A stretch of DNA of 64,000 nucleotides from CAWIHA01 sp963835855 (GCA_963835855.1 CAWIHA010000018.1:186001-250000); one strand, 5' to 3'. Shown: positions 8,740-18,723, counted from the stretch's first letter. Notes: generated from the letters alone by a model not told the origin. Numbers and translations: made by a program.

Positions 8740-9798
8740 ATGCTTCGATCAGATCAACGACGATTTGCGGTTTGGACGTGGGCTTTTGTCTTCGCGGTGG
8801 GATTGCTTCTCGCAGTCGCTGCGCCCTTGGCGGCCCAGCAGACAACTGAAGACCAGCCCGTTTCCGAAGAAGCACGTGTTAGGGTGCTCGTAGAAAGAGC
8901 CTTCCCGCAGCGACTCATCGACAGGCCCGATTGGTATAGGGGCTCACGCATGCCGGATACACCGTTGGCTCAGCGGTACGGATTCGTGAGTGCCGACCTG
9001 AACAAGACAGAACGCGCGGACTTCATCGTGGCTGCTTATTCGGACCCGTGGGGGTTCTCCGGCGCCGTCCGCGTTTTGAAAAAGGGCAGCGGAGAGATGG
9101 CAAGTGAATTCAGCTTCGATTGTTGTGCCGGATTCAACCCCGAGATCTCCATGATCGATCTGGATCACAGCGGGCGTCCTGGAATACTGGTCGAATTCGG
9201 CACGGATCGAGGAGCGGCCATCGACTGGCTATTCAGGTGGAGCGGCGCCGCGCTGGTCCCCATCAGCCCGACAGAGCCTGTTCTTGGGGGTACGGCTTTG
9301 CGCAACGCCGATTTTATCGATCTCGATGGCGACGGCATTCTGGAGATCGTCGACCACACAGACGTGTCTAAGTACAGCGATGTGCTAAACACCTACAACG
9401 TCTATAAGCTGATCAACGGTGCCTACACGCTCTCCGGCACCTTTGAGTATTACTCGATCGGATTCTCGCCGGGTGGCCCGCCTCCTTTCCGTAGCAGGGT
9501 GGAGGCGTTCGTGGCTTCAAAGCCAAAGGCTCCCTACGCCATGACCATCGTCAACGGCGACGGCCGGGACCACCCTCCCGTCCAGGGCGCCGAGATCTTG
9601 CTGAACGGCGAGCCTGTGACGACGCCCGGCCAAATCACTCAGTCTGTCCGTTCGCTGAAGATCCCGGTAACGGTGAAGGCCAAGAATACCGTCGATGTGA
9701 AGGTTTCTGGCAGCCAAGGCGCGATGCTTTACATTGGCATCGGCCCGGCGGAGCCTCCCAAACCGCCCCCCGCGGATTCCGCCAATAGTAAGCAATGA
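8740..9798 (+). CDS. Secreted protein with FG-GAP/VCBS-like motifs
   Basis: 352 residues; starts at ATG 8740 behind GGGAGA. An N-terminal signal peptide has a hydrophobic core at about 12-32 (ending PLAAQ). The body contains calcium-loop-like repeats, SADLNKTERADFIV, DLDHSGRPGILVEF and DLDGDGILEIVDHT, the pattern seen in FG-GAP/VCBS beta-propeller blades. A C-terminal PEGA-like stretch follows, with a proline-rich end (PAEPPKPPPADSA). Probably periplasmic or outer-membrane associated. Function unknown. Confidence 0.6.
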   Translation: MLRSDQRRFAVWTWAFVFAVGLLLAVAAPLAAQQTTEDQPVSEEARVRVLVERAFPQRLIDRPDWYRGSRMPDTPLAQRYGFVSADLNKTERADFIVAAYSDPWGFSGAVRVLKKGSGEMASEFSFDCCAGFNPEISMIDLDHSGRPGILVEFGTDRGAAIDWLFRWSGAALVPISPTEPVLGGTALRNADFIDLDGDGILEIVDHTDVSKYSDVLNTYNVYKLINGAYTLSGTFEYYSIGFSPGGPPPFRSRVEAFVASKPKAPYAMTIVNGDGRDHPPVQGAEILLNGEPVTTPGQITQSVRSLKIPVTVKAKNTVDVKVSGSQGAMLYIGIGPAEPPKPPPADSANSKQ

Positions 9799-10066
9799 GG
9801 CCAAGAGGCAGGACTGCCGAAGGGCAGCAAACCGGGCGAGGGAGAGAGGGGGCGGAGAGGTGTCTGAGAAATCGCTTGAAATGAGGCATTCCTAGGCTCT
9901 TGCGCTCCCGGAGGAGCCAGCGTTGGCCCTTCCTGGGCCGTCGGAATCCCTCGAAGGGGGATGAACGCGAAGACGGCTCTCCAAGACTGTCGTTGGCTGT
10001 ACACTAGGTCGTGGCCAGGAGGCCAAAACGCAATTCTGGTTTCTAATCACCAATAGGAGTGGAACC

Positions 10067-11509
10067 ATGTCAGCGCGCCTTGCCGCACTCGTCATCATGT
10101 TGGGTGCTGGTGTGCTCCTTTGCACTGTGCACATGGGATGTGCAGGTGAAACGGATTATGGAGTCTTTGTCGGAAAAGGGGAATCAAGCCAGGAAATCAC
10201 GCTTGTAGCCAGCACACAATTTCCCTCCTTGGAGGTCGATGGATTCGAGTTCGATCACGCTACGAAAAAGATCATCCTTTTGCTCGGAGAGCGAAGGGCC
10301 GACAGGACATGGGCTCTGACTGAGTTCCCAGACCCAGAGCACGCAAGTGGCACTGTTGTCGGCAGATCCACCCTACAGGCATTTGAGGGGACGTGGCGAT
10401 CTGATGACGGGAGGGTCAGCGTACCGCTTCTGCTCAGGCGCGTGAAGCAGCAGGAGAGCCCAGTATGGCAACCGGAAGTTCGCAGTGAGTCGCAATCATT
10501 CAACGACCGTGCATTTCAGGCCACGGTGAGTAAAGATTACCGAAAAGCCCTGTACTTTTTGAAACTATACCGCGTCACCAGCAATTACCAGCCGGGTACC
10601 GCGTATTGGGAGGCGCTCTTGAATTCGGAGATAAGCCATACTGTCTCTGCCTTCTACCAGCAGGCAAGCACCTGCACGGGCTGTGATGGTATGCAAGCGC
10701 CTTTGGCTTATGTGCTTTCCGAGCGCGGCGACCTCGAAACTGCAAAGCACATCTACCGGAGGCATTGCCGGATTCATCCCCATGAGAACAGGCTCGCCTT
10801 TACTTGTCTGATGTATGCATCTCTTAGCGAAAGGATGGGCGACCGAATCGGAATGTTGGAGGGATACGATTTCGCGTGCGCCGAATCCCCGTTAGGCTGC
10901 AGCAGGTCGTTCGGCCCAAGGGAGTTACGACTGATTGATGACGTAAAAAGTGCAAACTTTTCGCTGGCACTGCAAGAGCTCAAGCAGCCGGGGCTCAATG
11001 TAAACGCAAAAGGGGGGCAAGCTTTGTACGAAGCTGTCGTGCATCATTCAACGGAATTAGTTCAAGAGTTGTTAAACCGCGGGGCTGACCCCGACTTGCA
11101 GCCCTGCCTCGTAGTTGCGATTGCCAATGGTCTGCCGGAAATTGCGAGGTTACTTCTCGGCAGCGGTGCTGATCCGAACCTCAGATTCCCTTTGGACCTT
11201 GCGGCTAGCCAAGGCGACATCCCCATGGCCGAAGAGTTGATTCGAAAGGGCGCGGATGTCAATTACAATGACTATGTCGGTGTAGGCACTGCACTGATGG
11301 CGGCTGCCGAGGGCAGCAAACGCGAGATGGTAAGGCTGTTGCTACGGCACGGTGCCGATCCGACAGTTCAGGCCAAGTTTCACGATCCAGCCCTGGTCTC
11401 TGCGGCCGATCCAGAAATAAAGAAAATGCTTGAACAGGCCCTTCGTGAGTGCGAAACGGGCGCAAGAAAATGCGAGGAAATGTCGCCGATGCCTATCGCA
11501 AGGTGCTAA
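10067..11509 (+). CDS. Exported ankyrin-repeat protein
   Basis: 480 residues; ATG 10067 is preceded by AGGAG. An N-terminal hydrophobic segment ends at a cysteine (LLCTVHMGC), a non-ideal lipobox, so export as a lipoprotein is possible. The middle region (about 150-300) is helical and Cys-containing (QASTCTGCDGM) and resembles tetratricopeptide-type helices. Residues about 305-445 form at least four ankyrin repeats (ALYEAVVHHSTELVQELLNR, LPEIARLLLGSGADPNLR, IPMAEELIRKGADVNY, SKREMVRLLLRHGADPT). Probably a protein-binding scaffold; partner unknown. Confidence 0.7.
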   Translation: MSARLAALVIMLGAGVLLCTVHMGCAGETDYGVFVGKGESSQEITLVASTQFPSLEVDGFEFDHATKKIILLLGERRADRTWALTEFPDPEHASGTVVGRSTLQAFEGTWRSDDGRVSVPLLLRRVKQQESPVWQPEVRSESQSFNDRAFQATVSKDYRKALYFLKLYRVTSNYQPGTAYWEALLNSEISHTVSAFYQQASTCTGCDGMQAPLAYVLSERGDLETAKHIYRRHCRIHPHENRLAFTCLMYASLSERMGDRIGMLEGYDFACAESPLGCSRSFGPRELRLIDDVKSANFSLALQELKQPGLNVNAKGGQALYEAVVHHSTELVQELLNRGADPDLQPCLVVAIANGLPEIARLLLGSGADPNLRFPLDLAASQGDIPMAEELIRKGADVNYNDYVGVGTALMAAAEGSKREMVRLLLRHGADPTVQAKFHDPALVSAADPEIKKMLEQALRECETGARKCEEMSPMPIARC

Positions 11510-11652
11510 ATGACGATATGGGAGAATGATGCCCTGAAGGCCGTACCGGTTCGCCTTTTCTCATGCCGCCCGGTTTGATGAAGCGCCAGGCTCTTTGGTC
11601 CCGCCCCCAGCTCGGCCTCGATCCCGTTGCAAGGAGCGCGGCCTGCAATCCG

Positions 11653-11748
11653 TTACTTGCTTTTCCCCGCGTTCTCGACGACGCTCATCGCGAAGTAGTT
11701 GACCACTTTCGCCTGGTTCCGCGCCACCTCGTAATAAGCGTTTCTCAA
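11653..11748 (-). CDS. Possible 31-residue protein overlapping the aas stop
   Basis: A TTG at 11746-11748 overlaps the TGA of the upstream acyltransferase/synthetase gene (TTGA) and opens a 31-codon frame to TAA 11653. The product is MRNAYYEVARNQAKVVN followed by YFAMSVVENAGKSK. It could be a coupled microprotein or a frameshifted C-terminal tail of the upstream enzyme. Weak support. Confidence 0.25.
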   Translation of the reverse strand: MRNAYYEVARNQAKVVNYFAMSVVENAGKSK

Positions 11749-13898
11749 TAGCTGGTCCTTGCAGCCTCGGCCTTCAACTCCTGCGCCAGGCCGTTCAGTG
11801 TGATGTAATCCCTCTTGCCGTTGCCGAGGCACGGGATCTCGTCGAGGCAATAGACGCGCCGCGGCGTGGCCAGTTCAGGCGCGCCTAGCTCGCGCGCGGC
11901 GTGCTGCAATTGCTCCCGCCGTAGGAGGCGATCTTCGGTGAAAAGGAGGATCGTTTCCCCGCGCCCGCGCTCGCGGATTGCCACCGCGGCGTGCTGCCGC
12001 CCGGGCGACACTAAGGCCGCGATCCGCTCCACCAGATCGAGCGGCACCATTTCCCCCGCCACCTTCGCGAACCGCCGCGCGCGGCCCAAAATGGTGATGA
12101 AGCCCGCGCTGTCAACCGAAGCAATGTCCTCCGTGTTGTACCAGCCTTCGCCGAAGAGGGAGCGCACCGGCTCGATCTCGCCGGGTCGCGCTTCGGAAAG
12201 GTAGCCCATCATGATGTTGGGGCCGCGCACGTGCAGCAGCCCGCCCCGCTCGATGCCCTCGACCGGTTCGATACGGTATTCGAGGCCCGGGAACAACTCG
12301 CCGGCCGTGCCCGCCGCCGCGGCGTGCGGCGTATTCACCGAAAGCACCGGCGCAGTCTCAGTGACGCCATAGCCTTCCAGAATGCGGATGCCGAATTTGG
12401 CCGCATACAGCTCGCGCACCTCCTCGCTGAGCTTTTCGGCGCCCGCCACCACCAAGCGCAAGCAGCGGAAATCGAACGGGTCCGCGTACTTCGCGTAGTT
12501 GCCCAGGAAGGTGCTGGAGGCGAAGAGCACCGTGCAGTCGTGATCGTAAATCAGCTCGGGAATCACCCGGTAGTGCAGCGGCGAGAGATAGAGAAACACG
12601 CGCGAGCCGCCGAGCAACGGCAGAAAAATGCCCACCGTGAGCCCAAACGTGTGGAACAGCGGGAGCGCACTCATGAAGCGATCCTTCGGCGCGAACTCGA
12701 TCACCGCCCGGCATTGCGCGAGGTTCGAAACGATCGCGCCATGACTCAGCGCCACTCCCTTGGGCCGGCCCTCCGACCCCGAGGTGAAGACGACCGCCGC
12801 CGGATCTTCAGGCCGTACGGGCCTGGCGGCTGTGCGCGGAAACCAGAGCGCCCATCCGAGGAGCCAAAGCCTGTCGAGCAGGCTGAAGCCTTCCCGCAGG
12901 TCCTCGATGAAGACCAGGCGAACATTCTCGAGCCGCTCGACCGCCGCGCCCAGCCGCGCCTTAGCCAGGAACGCCCGCGAGGTGATGACGACCCGCAGGT
13001 TCGCAATCCGGCAGGCGTGCCGGAGTGCTTCGGCGCCAGCGGTGTAGTTCAACATCGTGGGCACCCGGCGCATGGCGAGCATGCCGAAGAGCAGCGCCAC
13101 CGTGGCCGAAACATTCGGCATCAGCACACCGACGAACTCGCCCTCCCGGCTGAGCTTGGTCACGAGGCGGCCCAGCGCCAGGCTCGCCTTCAGCAGTTGA
13201 CCGTAGGTCTGCTCCTGCTGGCTCACGTCCTCGAGAATGCGCCGGCGGCGCCCGTGGATGGCGATCGCGTCCAGCAGCGCGGGGAAGAGCGTCCTCCGCT
13301 CGCGCGCGGCGAATGCCGCCTCTTGCATGATCTTCCGTAGCGCCTCCGCGCCGAGCCGGTGGCGCGCTTTCGATTTCAGCGTCTCCGGCGTCGTGATCGT
13401 GCGCGGCGGCAGAATCGTGATTGTGATGCGCGGAAACCACTTCCGCGGGAAGTCGCCCTGTATGCGGCTGAAAATCGAATACACCGCGCCATCGATGTGT
13501 ACCGGCGCCACCGTCGCGCCTGTCCGTGCCGCCACGAACGCCGGCCCCCCGTAGATCTTCATCATCGAGCCGGTTAAGGTGACTCGGCCTTCGGGGAAAA
13601 TCAGCACCGGCCGGCCGCTCTCCACCAAGCCGATGACTGCCTTCATCCCGAGCGGGTGCGCCGAATCCACAATCAGGTGCGGGAGAAAGCGCATCGGCAG
13701 ACGGACAACCCAGTGCCTGGCCATCGCCGTATGGAGCACCCAGACCGGCGTGACAGGGAGGAATGCCCCCAGCAGCACGCCATCGAGCAGCGATTGATGA
13801 TTGGAGACGATCAGCAGTTTCGCGCAGGGCGCGATGGTCCCCCGCACGCGCACGCGGAAGCACAGCCGAAGGAGAAAGCACACGAATACTCGAATCAT
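11745..13898 (-). CDS. aas: Fused acyltransferase / acyl-ACP synthetase (Aas-like)
   Basis: About 717 residues from ATG 13898; an upstream extension is open but not protein-like. N-terminal PlsC-type acyltransferase: NHQSLLDG (the H-x4-D catalytic pair) and FPEGRVT. C-terminal AMP-binding ligase with P-loop VFTSGSEGRPKG, SALPLFHTFGLTVGIFLPL and the late GEGWYNTEDIASVD motif. In Escherichia coli, Aas re-acylates lyso-phosphatidylethanolamine with fatty acids activated on its own ligase domain. This copy lacks the large MFS domain of LplT-Aas fusions. It is a stand-alone gene upstream of a possible 31-residue frame. Confidence 0.85.
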   Translation of the reverse strand: MIRVFVCFLLRLCFRVRVRGTIAPCAKLLIVSNHQSLLDGVLLGAFLPVTPVWVLHTAMARHWVVRLPMRFLPHLIVDSAHPLGMKAVIGLVESGRPVLIFPEGRVTLTGSMMKIYGGPAFVAARTGATVAPVHIDGAVYSIFSRIQGDFPRKWFPRITITILPPRTITTPETLKSKARHRLGAEALRKIMQEAAFAARERRTLFPALLDAIAIHGRRRRILEDVSQQEQTYGQLLKASLALGRLVTKLSREGEFVGVLMPNVSATVALLFGMLAMRRVPTMLNYTAGAEALRHACRIANLRVVITSRAFLAKARLGAAVERLENVRLVFIEDLREGFSLLDRLWLLGWALWFPRTAARPVRPEDPAAVVFTSGSEGRPKGVALSHGAIVSNLAQCRAVIEFAPKDRFMSALPLFHTFGLTVGIFLPLLGGSRVFLYLSPLHYRVIPELIYDHDCTVLFASSTFLGNYAKYADPFDFRCLRLVVAGAEKLSEEVRELYAAKFGIRILEGYGVTETAPVLSVNTPHAAAAGTAGELFPGLEYRIEPVEGIERGGLLHVRGPNIMMGYLSEARPGEIEPVRSLFGEGWYNTEDIASVDSAGFITILGRARRFAKVAGEMVPLDLVERIAALVSPGRQHAAVAIRERGRGETILLFTEDRLLRREQLQHAARELGAPELATPRRVYCLDEIPCLGNGKRDYITLNGLAQELKAEAARTSY

Positions 13899-14156
13899 TC
13901 CTCTTGCCACATCGCCCGCGCGGGCCGCCAGCAGCCCGATTCTGCCCCTACGGGCATGGGCGCTATTATCGCTTATTCGAACCTTGGCGCGAAGGGGGGA
14001 CCGGCTGCAAAAAGATGGATGCGCCGCATGGTGGCGCGGAAGCCTGGCCAAGACCGCCACGGTTCTCAGCGAGCTCGCCGGCCGGCGGGCACGGCGCCGC
14101 TCTCAGCGGCACTACGCTTCAATCGGCACAACGCGGACTTGCGGATCTTCAGTAAC

Positions 14157-15080
14157 TCACGCGCCCTTCGTGTCTTGATCCGCTGGCTCCGATTCCCCGG
14201 CCTCGGCGCCATAGCCGTGCTTCGAGTAATAATACGTGTACTTGCTGTAGAGTTCCCCGGACCGCGCGCCGTTCACCACGATCCCCAGCACATTGTTTTC
14301 GCACAGCGATTGCATAGCCCGGTGCACCATATCAATCGTGGTCTGTCCGATGCGCACCACCAGAACCGTCCCATCCGTCAGCGTGCCAAGCAAGTTCGCA
14401 TCCGCCGAAAACAGCAGCGGCGGGCTGTCCAGGATCACCCACTTGAAAGAGTTCGGCAACTCACGGAGCAGCGCCTTCACCTCGCGCAGGTTGAGCAGCT
14501 CGAGCGGGTTCTGAACCGCGGTGCCCGCCGGCATGATGAAAAGGTTCGTTCCGGCGAGGCGTTTCATGGCGGCTGCAAGCGGCACGTTGCCCAGCAGGTA
14601 GTCGGTGGCGCCGGGCGCCCGCCCGATCTGGAACAGGTTGTGGACCACCGGCCGGCGGAAATCGAAATCGGCGAGCAGCGTCAGGTTGTTCACCAGGTGG
14701 GACTCGGCAAGCGCGAGGTTCGCCGCCGCAAACGATTTGCCTTCGGCCGGCGATGCGCTGGTCACGACGATCGTATGGATCGGTTGCGACGCCTGCAGGT
14801 GATTCATTCGCGTCCGCAGGCTGCGGAACTCTTCGCTCGGCGGCTCCTGCGGCCGCCTGCTGTCAATCAGCAGCGCTTCCGGCGCGGGCGTGAAAGGCAC
14901 CTCCTCGACCTGCTCCAGGAAGCTCCCCGCCGCGGTCACTATCCCCGTGCTCCTCGTGTGCTGCCCAGTTCCGGCAGTTGCGCCCCCGCCTAACGGCGGA
15001 ACGCCCACGTCTTCCAATTCGGCCGGCAGCGGCGCTCCCATCTGTTCGGCGCGACGCAACGCATCATGAACTCGGCTCAT
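14157..15080 (-). CDS. Capsule/exopolysaccharide ATPase, bacterial tyrosine-kinase type
   Basis: 307 residues from ATG 15080 (GGAGAGAAT site). Walker A SASPAEGKS, Walker A' LLADFDFRRPVVH, and VILDSPPLLFSADA. The C-terminus carries a tyrosine cluster (YSKYTYYYSKHGY), the autophosphorylation tail of BY-kinases such as CpsD/EpsB. It normally pairs with a Wzz-type activator, here the next gene upstream, to regulate polymerisation and export of exopolysaccharide. Third gene of the wza-wzz-kinase set. Confidence 0.88.
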   Translation of the reverse strand: MSRVHDALRRAEQMGAPLPAELEDVGVPPLGGGATAGTGQHTRSTGIVTAAGSFLEQVEEVPFTPAPEALLIDSRRPQEPPSEEFRSLRTRMNHLQASQPIHTIVVTSASPAEGKSFAAANLALAESHLVNNLTLLADFDFRRPVVHNLFQIGRAPGATDYLLGNVPLAAAMKRLAGTNLFIMPAGTAVQNPLELLNLREVKALLRELPNSFKWVILDSPPLLFSADANLLGTLTDGTVLVVRIGQTTIDMVHRAMQSLCENNVLGIVVNGARSGELYSKYTYYYSKHGYGAEAGESEPADQDTKGA

Positions 15081-15190
15081 ATTCTCTCCAGAAAAAAACT
15101 GACCGTTTCTTCCGGCCAGCGAGATGCAACCACTCGCCGCAGGCACGTGCCGCGCGCTCCAGCGCGCGATCGTGCATCCTATCTAAACCA

Positions 15191-16843
15191 TTACAACCTG
15201 GTCGAGTAATAATAGTAAACCGAGCTGGTCATCGCCAAAACGCCCAGGATCGAAGCCGCCGACCAGACCAGCCACGCCAGCCGCCGCTTGCGGCGGACCA
15301 CCAGATCGTTTTCGAGCAGCGGTATCGTTCCCAGCACCCGCAGGTTCGTGTAGGCGCGCGCGTCTTTAAGGCTCTTGAGCGACGTGTCCTTCATCTCCCG
15401 CGCGCCAGCCGTGAAAATGCCGAGCATCATACCGATGCCCAAGCCCGCGCCGACGATCAGCAGGCGGTTCGGCTTCGTGGGCGTCTCGGGCAGTGAGGCG
15501 TCATCGAGCAGCTCCAGGCGCTCGCCCTGGCCGCGGTTCTCCAAGTTCGTGGCAGTCTCCGATTGCGACTTCTTGGCGTTCAACTCGTCGTAACGGGTTT
15601 TCGCAAGGGTATAGTCCCGCGTCAGTTCCTCGTAATCGCGATCGATCAGCGGGCTCGACTGGATACGCGAGTTATACAGATCGATCATGCTGACAAGCTG
15701 CTTCTGCGACTTGGTGCGCTCTTCGAGATCCATGTTCTGGGCCTGAATCTGGCTCTGCATTCTGGCGATCGCAGCTTCAAGCTCCCGGGCGCCGCGCTCG
15801 TCCCTAATGCTCGGTTTGCTGGCCTCGGGCTCTGGTTTCCTCTGTTCTTCCTCCTTCATCAACGCATCCCGCCGGCTCTTGAGCACCGCGAGCTGCGCTT
15901 CGGCTGCCTGTACGTCCGGGTGCGTCTCCTGGTACCGCTGTCTCAGTCCGGAAAGCGTCGTCTCCAGGTTCACGATTTCGCGCTCGATCTGGCCCAGCCG
16001 CTCACTCTTCACCGTCTGGCCGACCTGGTCGCCGGTCTGCGCCAGCGACGCGAGCTGCTCCTTGTAAACGCGGATTTGCGATTCGAGAAGCAGCTTCTCT
16101 TGGCCGGCGCGGTTGATTGCCTCGTTGACGCCCGCCAGTTGCGTTTCGAGCGAGTGGAGCATCTGCAGGTTGGCTTGCATCTGGTCGGGCAGCCGGCCGG
16201 CGTTCTTCACGCGGAATTCGGTCAACTTGTTCTCGATCTCGTCGAGATGCTTCTTCGCCGCATCCCATTGGTCTTTCAGAAAGTCCGTGGTCGCAAGCGA
16301 TTGGCTGGCCAGCGCGCGGATGTTCGCGTCGATGAAGCGCGTCACCAGGTCCTTGACAACCTTCTGCGCCGCATAGCGGTTCGAATACTCGAACGAAATC
16401 TGGAACGCGGAGGTCGGGCCTTTGCTCTGTTGCATCTCCAGGCTCGATACCGGACCGATTTTTATGTCCTTGCCGCGCATCTGTTCCACAATGTCTTCCA
16501 TCGGTTTGCGCGCGAGTTCGCTCCGGTACAGGCTATACGTCTGGATGATGTTGACGAGGGTCGCGCGGCTCAGGATGCTCTGCGCCATGGCATTGATGCG
16601 CTGCGTCATCTCCGAGTTGATGTTTGAGGGCACATAGCGCTCCGGCACCTGTGGCGGCACCACCTGAACGGTCGATTCGGAAATGTAGGTATCCGGCCAG
16701 AAGAAGGCTACGACGACCGAGAGCACCAGCGCCGCAAACGCCGGCCCGGCGATCCAACTCTTATGGCGGCGGAGGATGCCGATGTAATCTTCGATATCCA
16801 GCGGCCGCCTGGACACGCTCAGGAGATCTTGCGTCGGCTGCAT
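15191..16843 (-). CDS. Exopolysaccharide chain-length determinant (Wzz/GumC family)
   Basis: 550 residues from ATG 16843 (AGGGGA site). An N-terminal Wzz domain has its first membrane helix at about 33-52 (GPAFAALVLSVVVAFFWPD). Long periplasmic coiled coils span about 180-420, including two heptad-rich blocks around RQRYQETHPDVQAAEAQLAV. A PNRLLIVGAGLGIGMMLGI helix lies near 455, and a last helix at the C-terminus precedes SVYYYYSTRL. It partners the tyrosine-kinase-like ATPase encoded 110 bases downstream and the Wza-like protein upstream. Confidence 0.9.
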   Translation of the reverse strand: MQPTQDLLSVSRRPLDIEDYIGILRRHKSWIAGPAFAALVLSVVVAFFWPDTYISESTVQVVPPQVPERYVPSNINSEMTQRINAMAQSILSRATLVNIIQTYSLYRSELARKPMEDIVEQMRGKDIKIGPVSSLEMQQSKGPTSAFQISFEYSNRYAAQKVVKDLVTRFIDANIRALASQSLATTDFLKDQWDAAKKHLDEIENKLTEFRVKNAGRLPDQMQANLQMLHSLETQLAGVNEAINRAGQEKLLLESQIRVYKEQLASLAQTGDQVGQTVKSERLGQIEREIVNLETTLSGLRQRYQETHPDVQAAEAQLAVLKSRRDALMKEEEQRKPEPEASKPSIRDERGARELEAAIARMQSQIQAQNMDLEERTKSQKQLVSMIDLYNSRIQSSPLIDRDYEELTRDYTLAKTRYDELNAKKSQSETATNLENRGQGERLELLDDASLPETPTKPNRLLIVGAGLGIGMMLGIFTAGAREMKDTSLKSLKDARAYTNLRVLGTIPLLENDLVVRRKRRLAWLVWSAASILGVLAMTSSVYYYYSTRL

Positions 16844-16921
16844 CACTTCCCCTCTCCACCCCTGCTCTTGGACACAATCGCTACTCCATGGAGCGCCGGC
16901 TGGTTCCCCCGCGCTGTCCCC

Positions 16922-17563
16922 TCAGGGCACTATGATCTTGTCGCCGTTTTCAAGCACAACGTTCTGGGCCGTATTCTTGCCCCTGACCACCTCGTTGTAG
17001 TTGAAGTGGAGGCGCTGGTCGCCGCGAATGATGGTGATGTGCTTCTTGTTGGCAAAGTCCCGGAAACCGCCGGCCAGAGTTATGGCTTCGAACACGTGCG
17101 TCGGCACTGACAACGGATACGCGCCCGGCCGGTTGATTCCTTCCCCGTCGATGTAGTACCGTTTGCTGCGGACCTGTTGCACCATAATCAGGACTTGCGG
17201 GTTCTTGACGTATTGCGAGAGCGCGTTCGTGACGCTGGCGGCCAATTGGACCGGCGTCAGCCCCGCTGCCGGCACTTCATTGATGAGCGGCATAGTGATC
17301 TTGCCATCCGGCCGGATCACCGCCTGGCCCGATAATTCCGGCTCGCGCCAGACGCGCACGTAAATGATGTCTTCGGGGCCGAGCGTGAACGTGTGTGGAT
17401 CGACGTTGGCCGGAAGCGGCTGAGGCGCTTCGGCCGTCTCAGGCTTGGCGGGCTCAGACGGTGGACCGCCGGTTTTCTGCGGCGGATTCTGAGCGGCCAA
17501 CCAGAAGCAAGATGCCAAAAGACCCAGCGCCAGACGCGCGCTCAAAATGCTAAGTCCTCTCAT
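16922..17563 (-). CDS. Polysaccharide export protein (Wza-like, Poly_export/SLBB)
   Basis: 213 residues; ATG 17563 follows AAGGAG. Signal peptide about 1-25 (ALGLLASCFWLAAQ). The Poly_export domain begins FTLGPEDIIYVRVWREPELS with PDGKITMPLINEV; an SLBB domain follows (YYIDGEGINRPGAYPL, VFEAITLAGGFRDFA) and the end is NGDKIIVP. It lacks the C-terminal amphipathic helix of E. coli Wza, as most short family members do. First gene of the exopolysaccharide set. Confidence 0.9.
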   Translation of the reverse strand: MRGLSILSARLALGLLASCFWLAAQNPPQKTGGPPSEPAKPETAEAPQPLPANVDPHTFTLGPEDIIYVRVWREPELSGQAVIRPDGKITMPLINEVPAAGLTPVQLAASVTNALSQYVKNPQVLIMVQQVRSKRYYIDGEGINRPGAYPLSVPTHVFEAITLAGGFRDFANKKHITIIRGDQRLHFNYNEVVRGKNTAQNVVLENGDKIIVP

Positions 17564-17857
17564 ACCGCTCCTTTGCAATGGTTGCTGGATCGGCTCTGGC
17601 CTGGGAACAGACCCATTGCTCCCAGACGCCGCCGTCTTTTTATTGTACAGCACCTGCCGGCAGCCGTCTCTCACGGCCCCTGCGTGTGAAGTAGAAGGTC
17701 TCCGCGCCGGCGAGTTGGGCGATCCGCGGGCATCACGCTAGGCCGCGAAGCGGCGCATCGCATTCAGGTGGGCCTTGCGCGCGTGTGTCGTTGTTGATCT
17801 GAGCGGTGAAGAATTCCAGCACGCGCCTGGCCGCCTTCAGCGTCGGCGTGAAGAGCG

Positions 17858-18628
17858 TTACGGGCCGTAGCTCCGAAGCAGGGGGAGAGAACGATTTCTG
17901 TGCTCATGAGCGTTCCTCGGAACTATTCTTTCCCCTGGGTAGAGAATGCGCCCCTCTCCGAGGTCGATACCTCCATCAGAGCGTGTCTCAACCTCGACCG
18001 GAAAGACATCCGGTGGAAGGCTTTCTATCTTTTCCAGGATCAAGTTGCCCTGCTGGTAGAAGACTTTGTCGGGAATCGGTACAGATTTCCGGGGCGGTCG
18101 CTGATCCTTCAAGATCTCGGTTTGGACGAACTGGCTTAACCGGAATAGCGCAAGCGGACCGCCGTAATGGCGCCAGTCGAAGGGGGTTCCATGAAGACCA
18201 GTTGTATCGAGTGTGATTAAACCAGGAATAGTGAAGACGGTGTCGCGGCAGTCCGGGTCAATCGACCAGGTCGGCGAAAACGGCGCATGCGCGAACGCGT
18301 TTCGGGTGAGGCGGGCAATTTGATACGCGGCGCGCACATCAGGGTTGGGCGATGCCTTTGGATCAGTCACGGCGGCTCGGATGGCGTCCTTCATCGCAAC
18401 GGCCATGAGGTAGGTCGCAGAGCGATGAAGGAAGCACGCCGCGTAATCGGCCTGATCTTGGCGAAGGGCGATCTCCGGGTAACGGACGCGATGCTGTCCG
18501 TGGGTCCACTCGATGGGAAGGTCGAGGGGCTGCCGCTTTCCCGTCACGGCGAGCCGCACGGCGGACGCCAGACGGAACTGGAGGTCGGCGGTGAACAGAT
18601 TCCCAATATGCTTTTCCAGATCCTGCAC
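17858..18628 (-). CDS. Hypothetical protein with an RNAFAH motif (possible HEPN)
   Basis: 256 residues; GTG 18628 with GGAGGA upstream. I do not recognise the family. The first 150 residues look helical and contain RLTRNAFAH, which fits the R-x4-H signature (first x = Asn) of HEPN ribonucleases and HEPN-like domains. The second half is mixed, with FDWRHYGGPLALFRLSQFVQ. It has no membrane segment or obvious partner gene. Codon use and local GC look slightly lower than in neighbours. A HEPN assignment rests on one motif only. Confidence 0.4.
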   Translation of the reverse strand: MQDLEKHIGNLFTADLQFRLASAVRLAVTGKRQPLDLPIEWTHGQHRVRYPEIALRQDQADYAACFLHRSATYLMAVAMKDAIRAAVTDPKASPNPDVRAAYQIARLTRNAFAHAPFSPTWSIDPDCRDTVFTIPGLITLDTTGLHGTPFDWRHYGGPLALFRLSQFVQTEILKDQRPPRKSVPIPDKVFYQQGNLILEKIESLPPDVFPVEVETRSDGGIDLGEGRILYPGERIVPRNAHEHRNRSLPLLRSYGP

Positions 18629-18723
18629 CGTTTACGGTCCTCCTGTCCCGCTCAGGCAGAGTGTTATAAAGGACGTTATCACACGCTGAAACAGAACAGC
18701 AAGAGACTGTTTTTTTACCCTCT

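Noticed and set aside
12231..13340. 369-codon plus-strand frame opposite aas
   Set aside because: Low-complexity Arg/Gln/Ala product and no motif; aas on the other strand has clear catalytic motifs.
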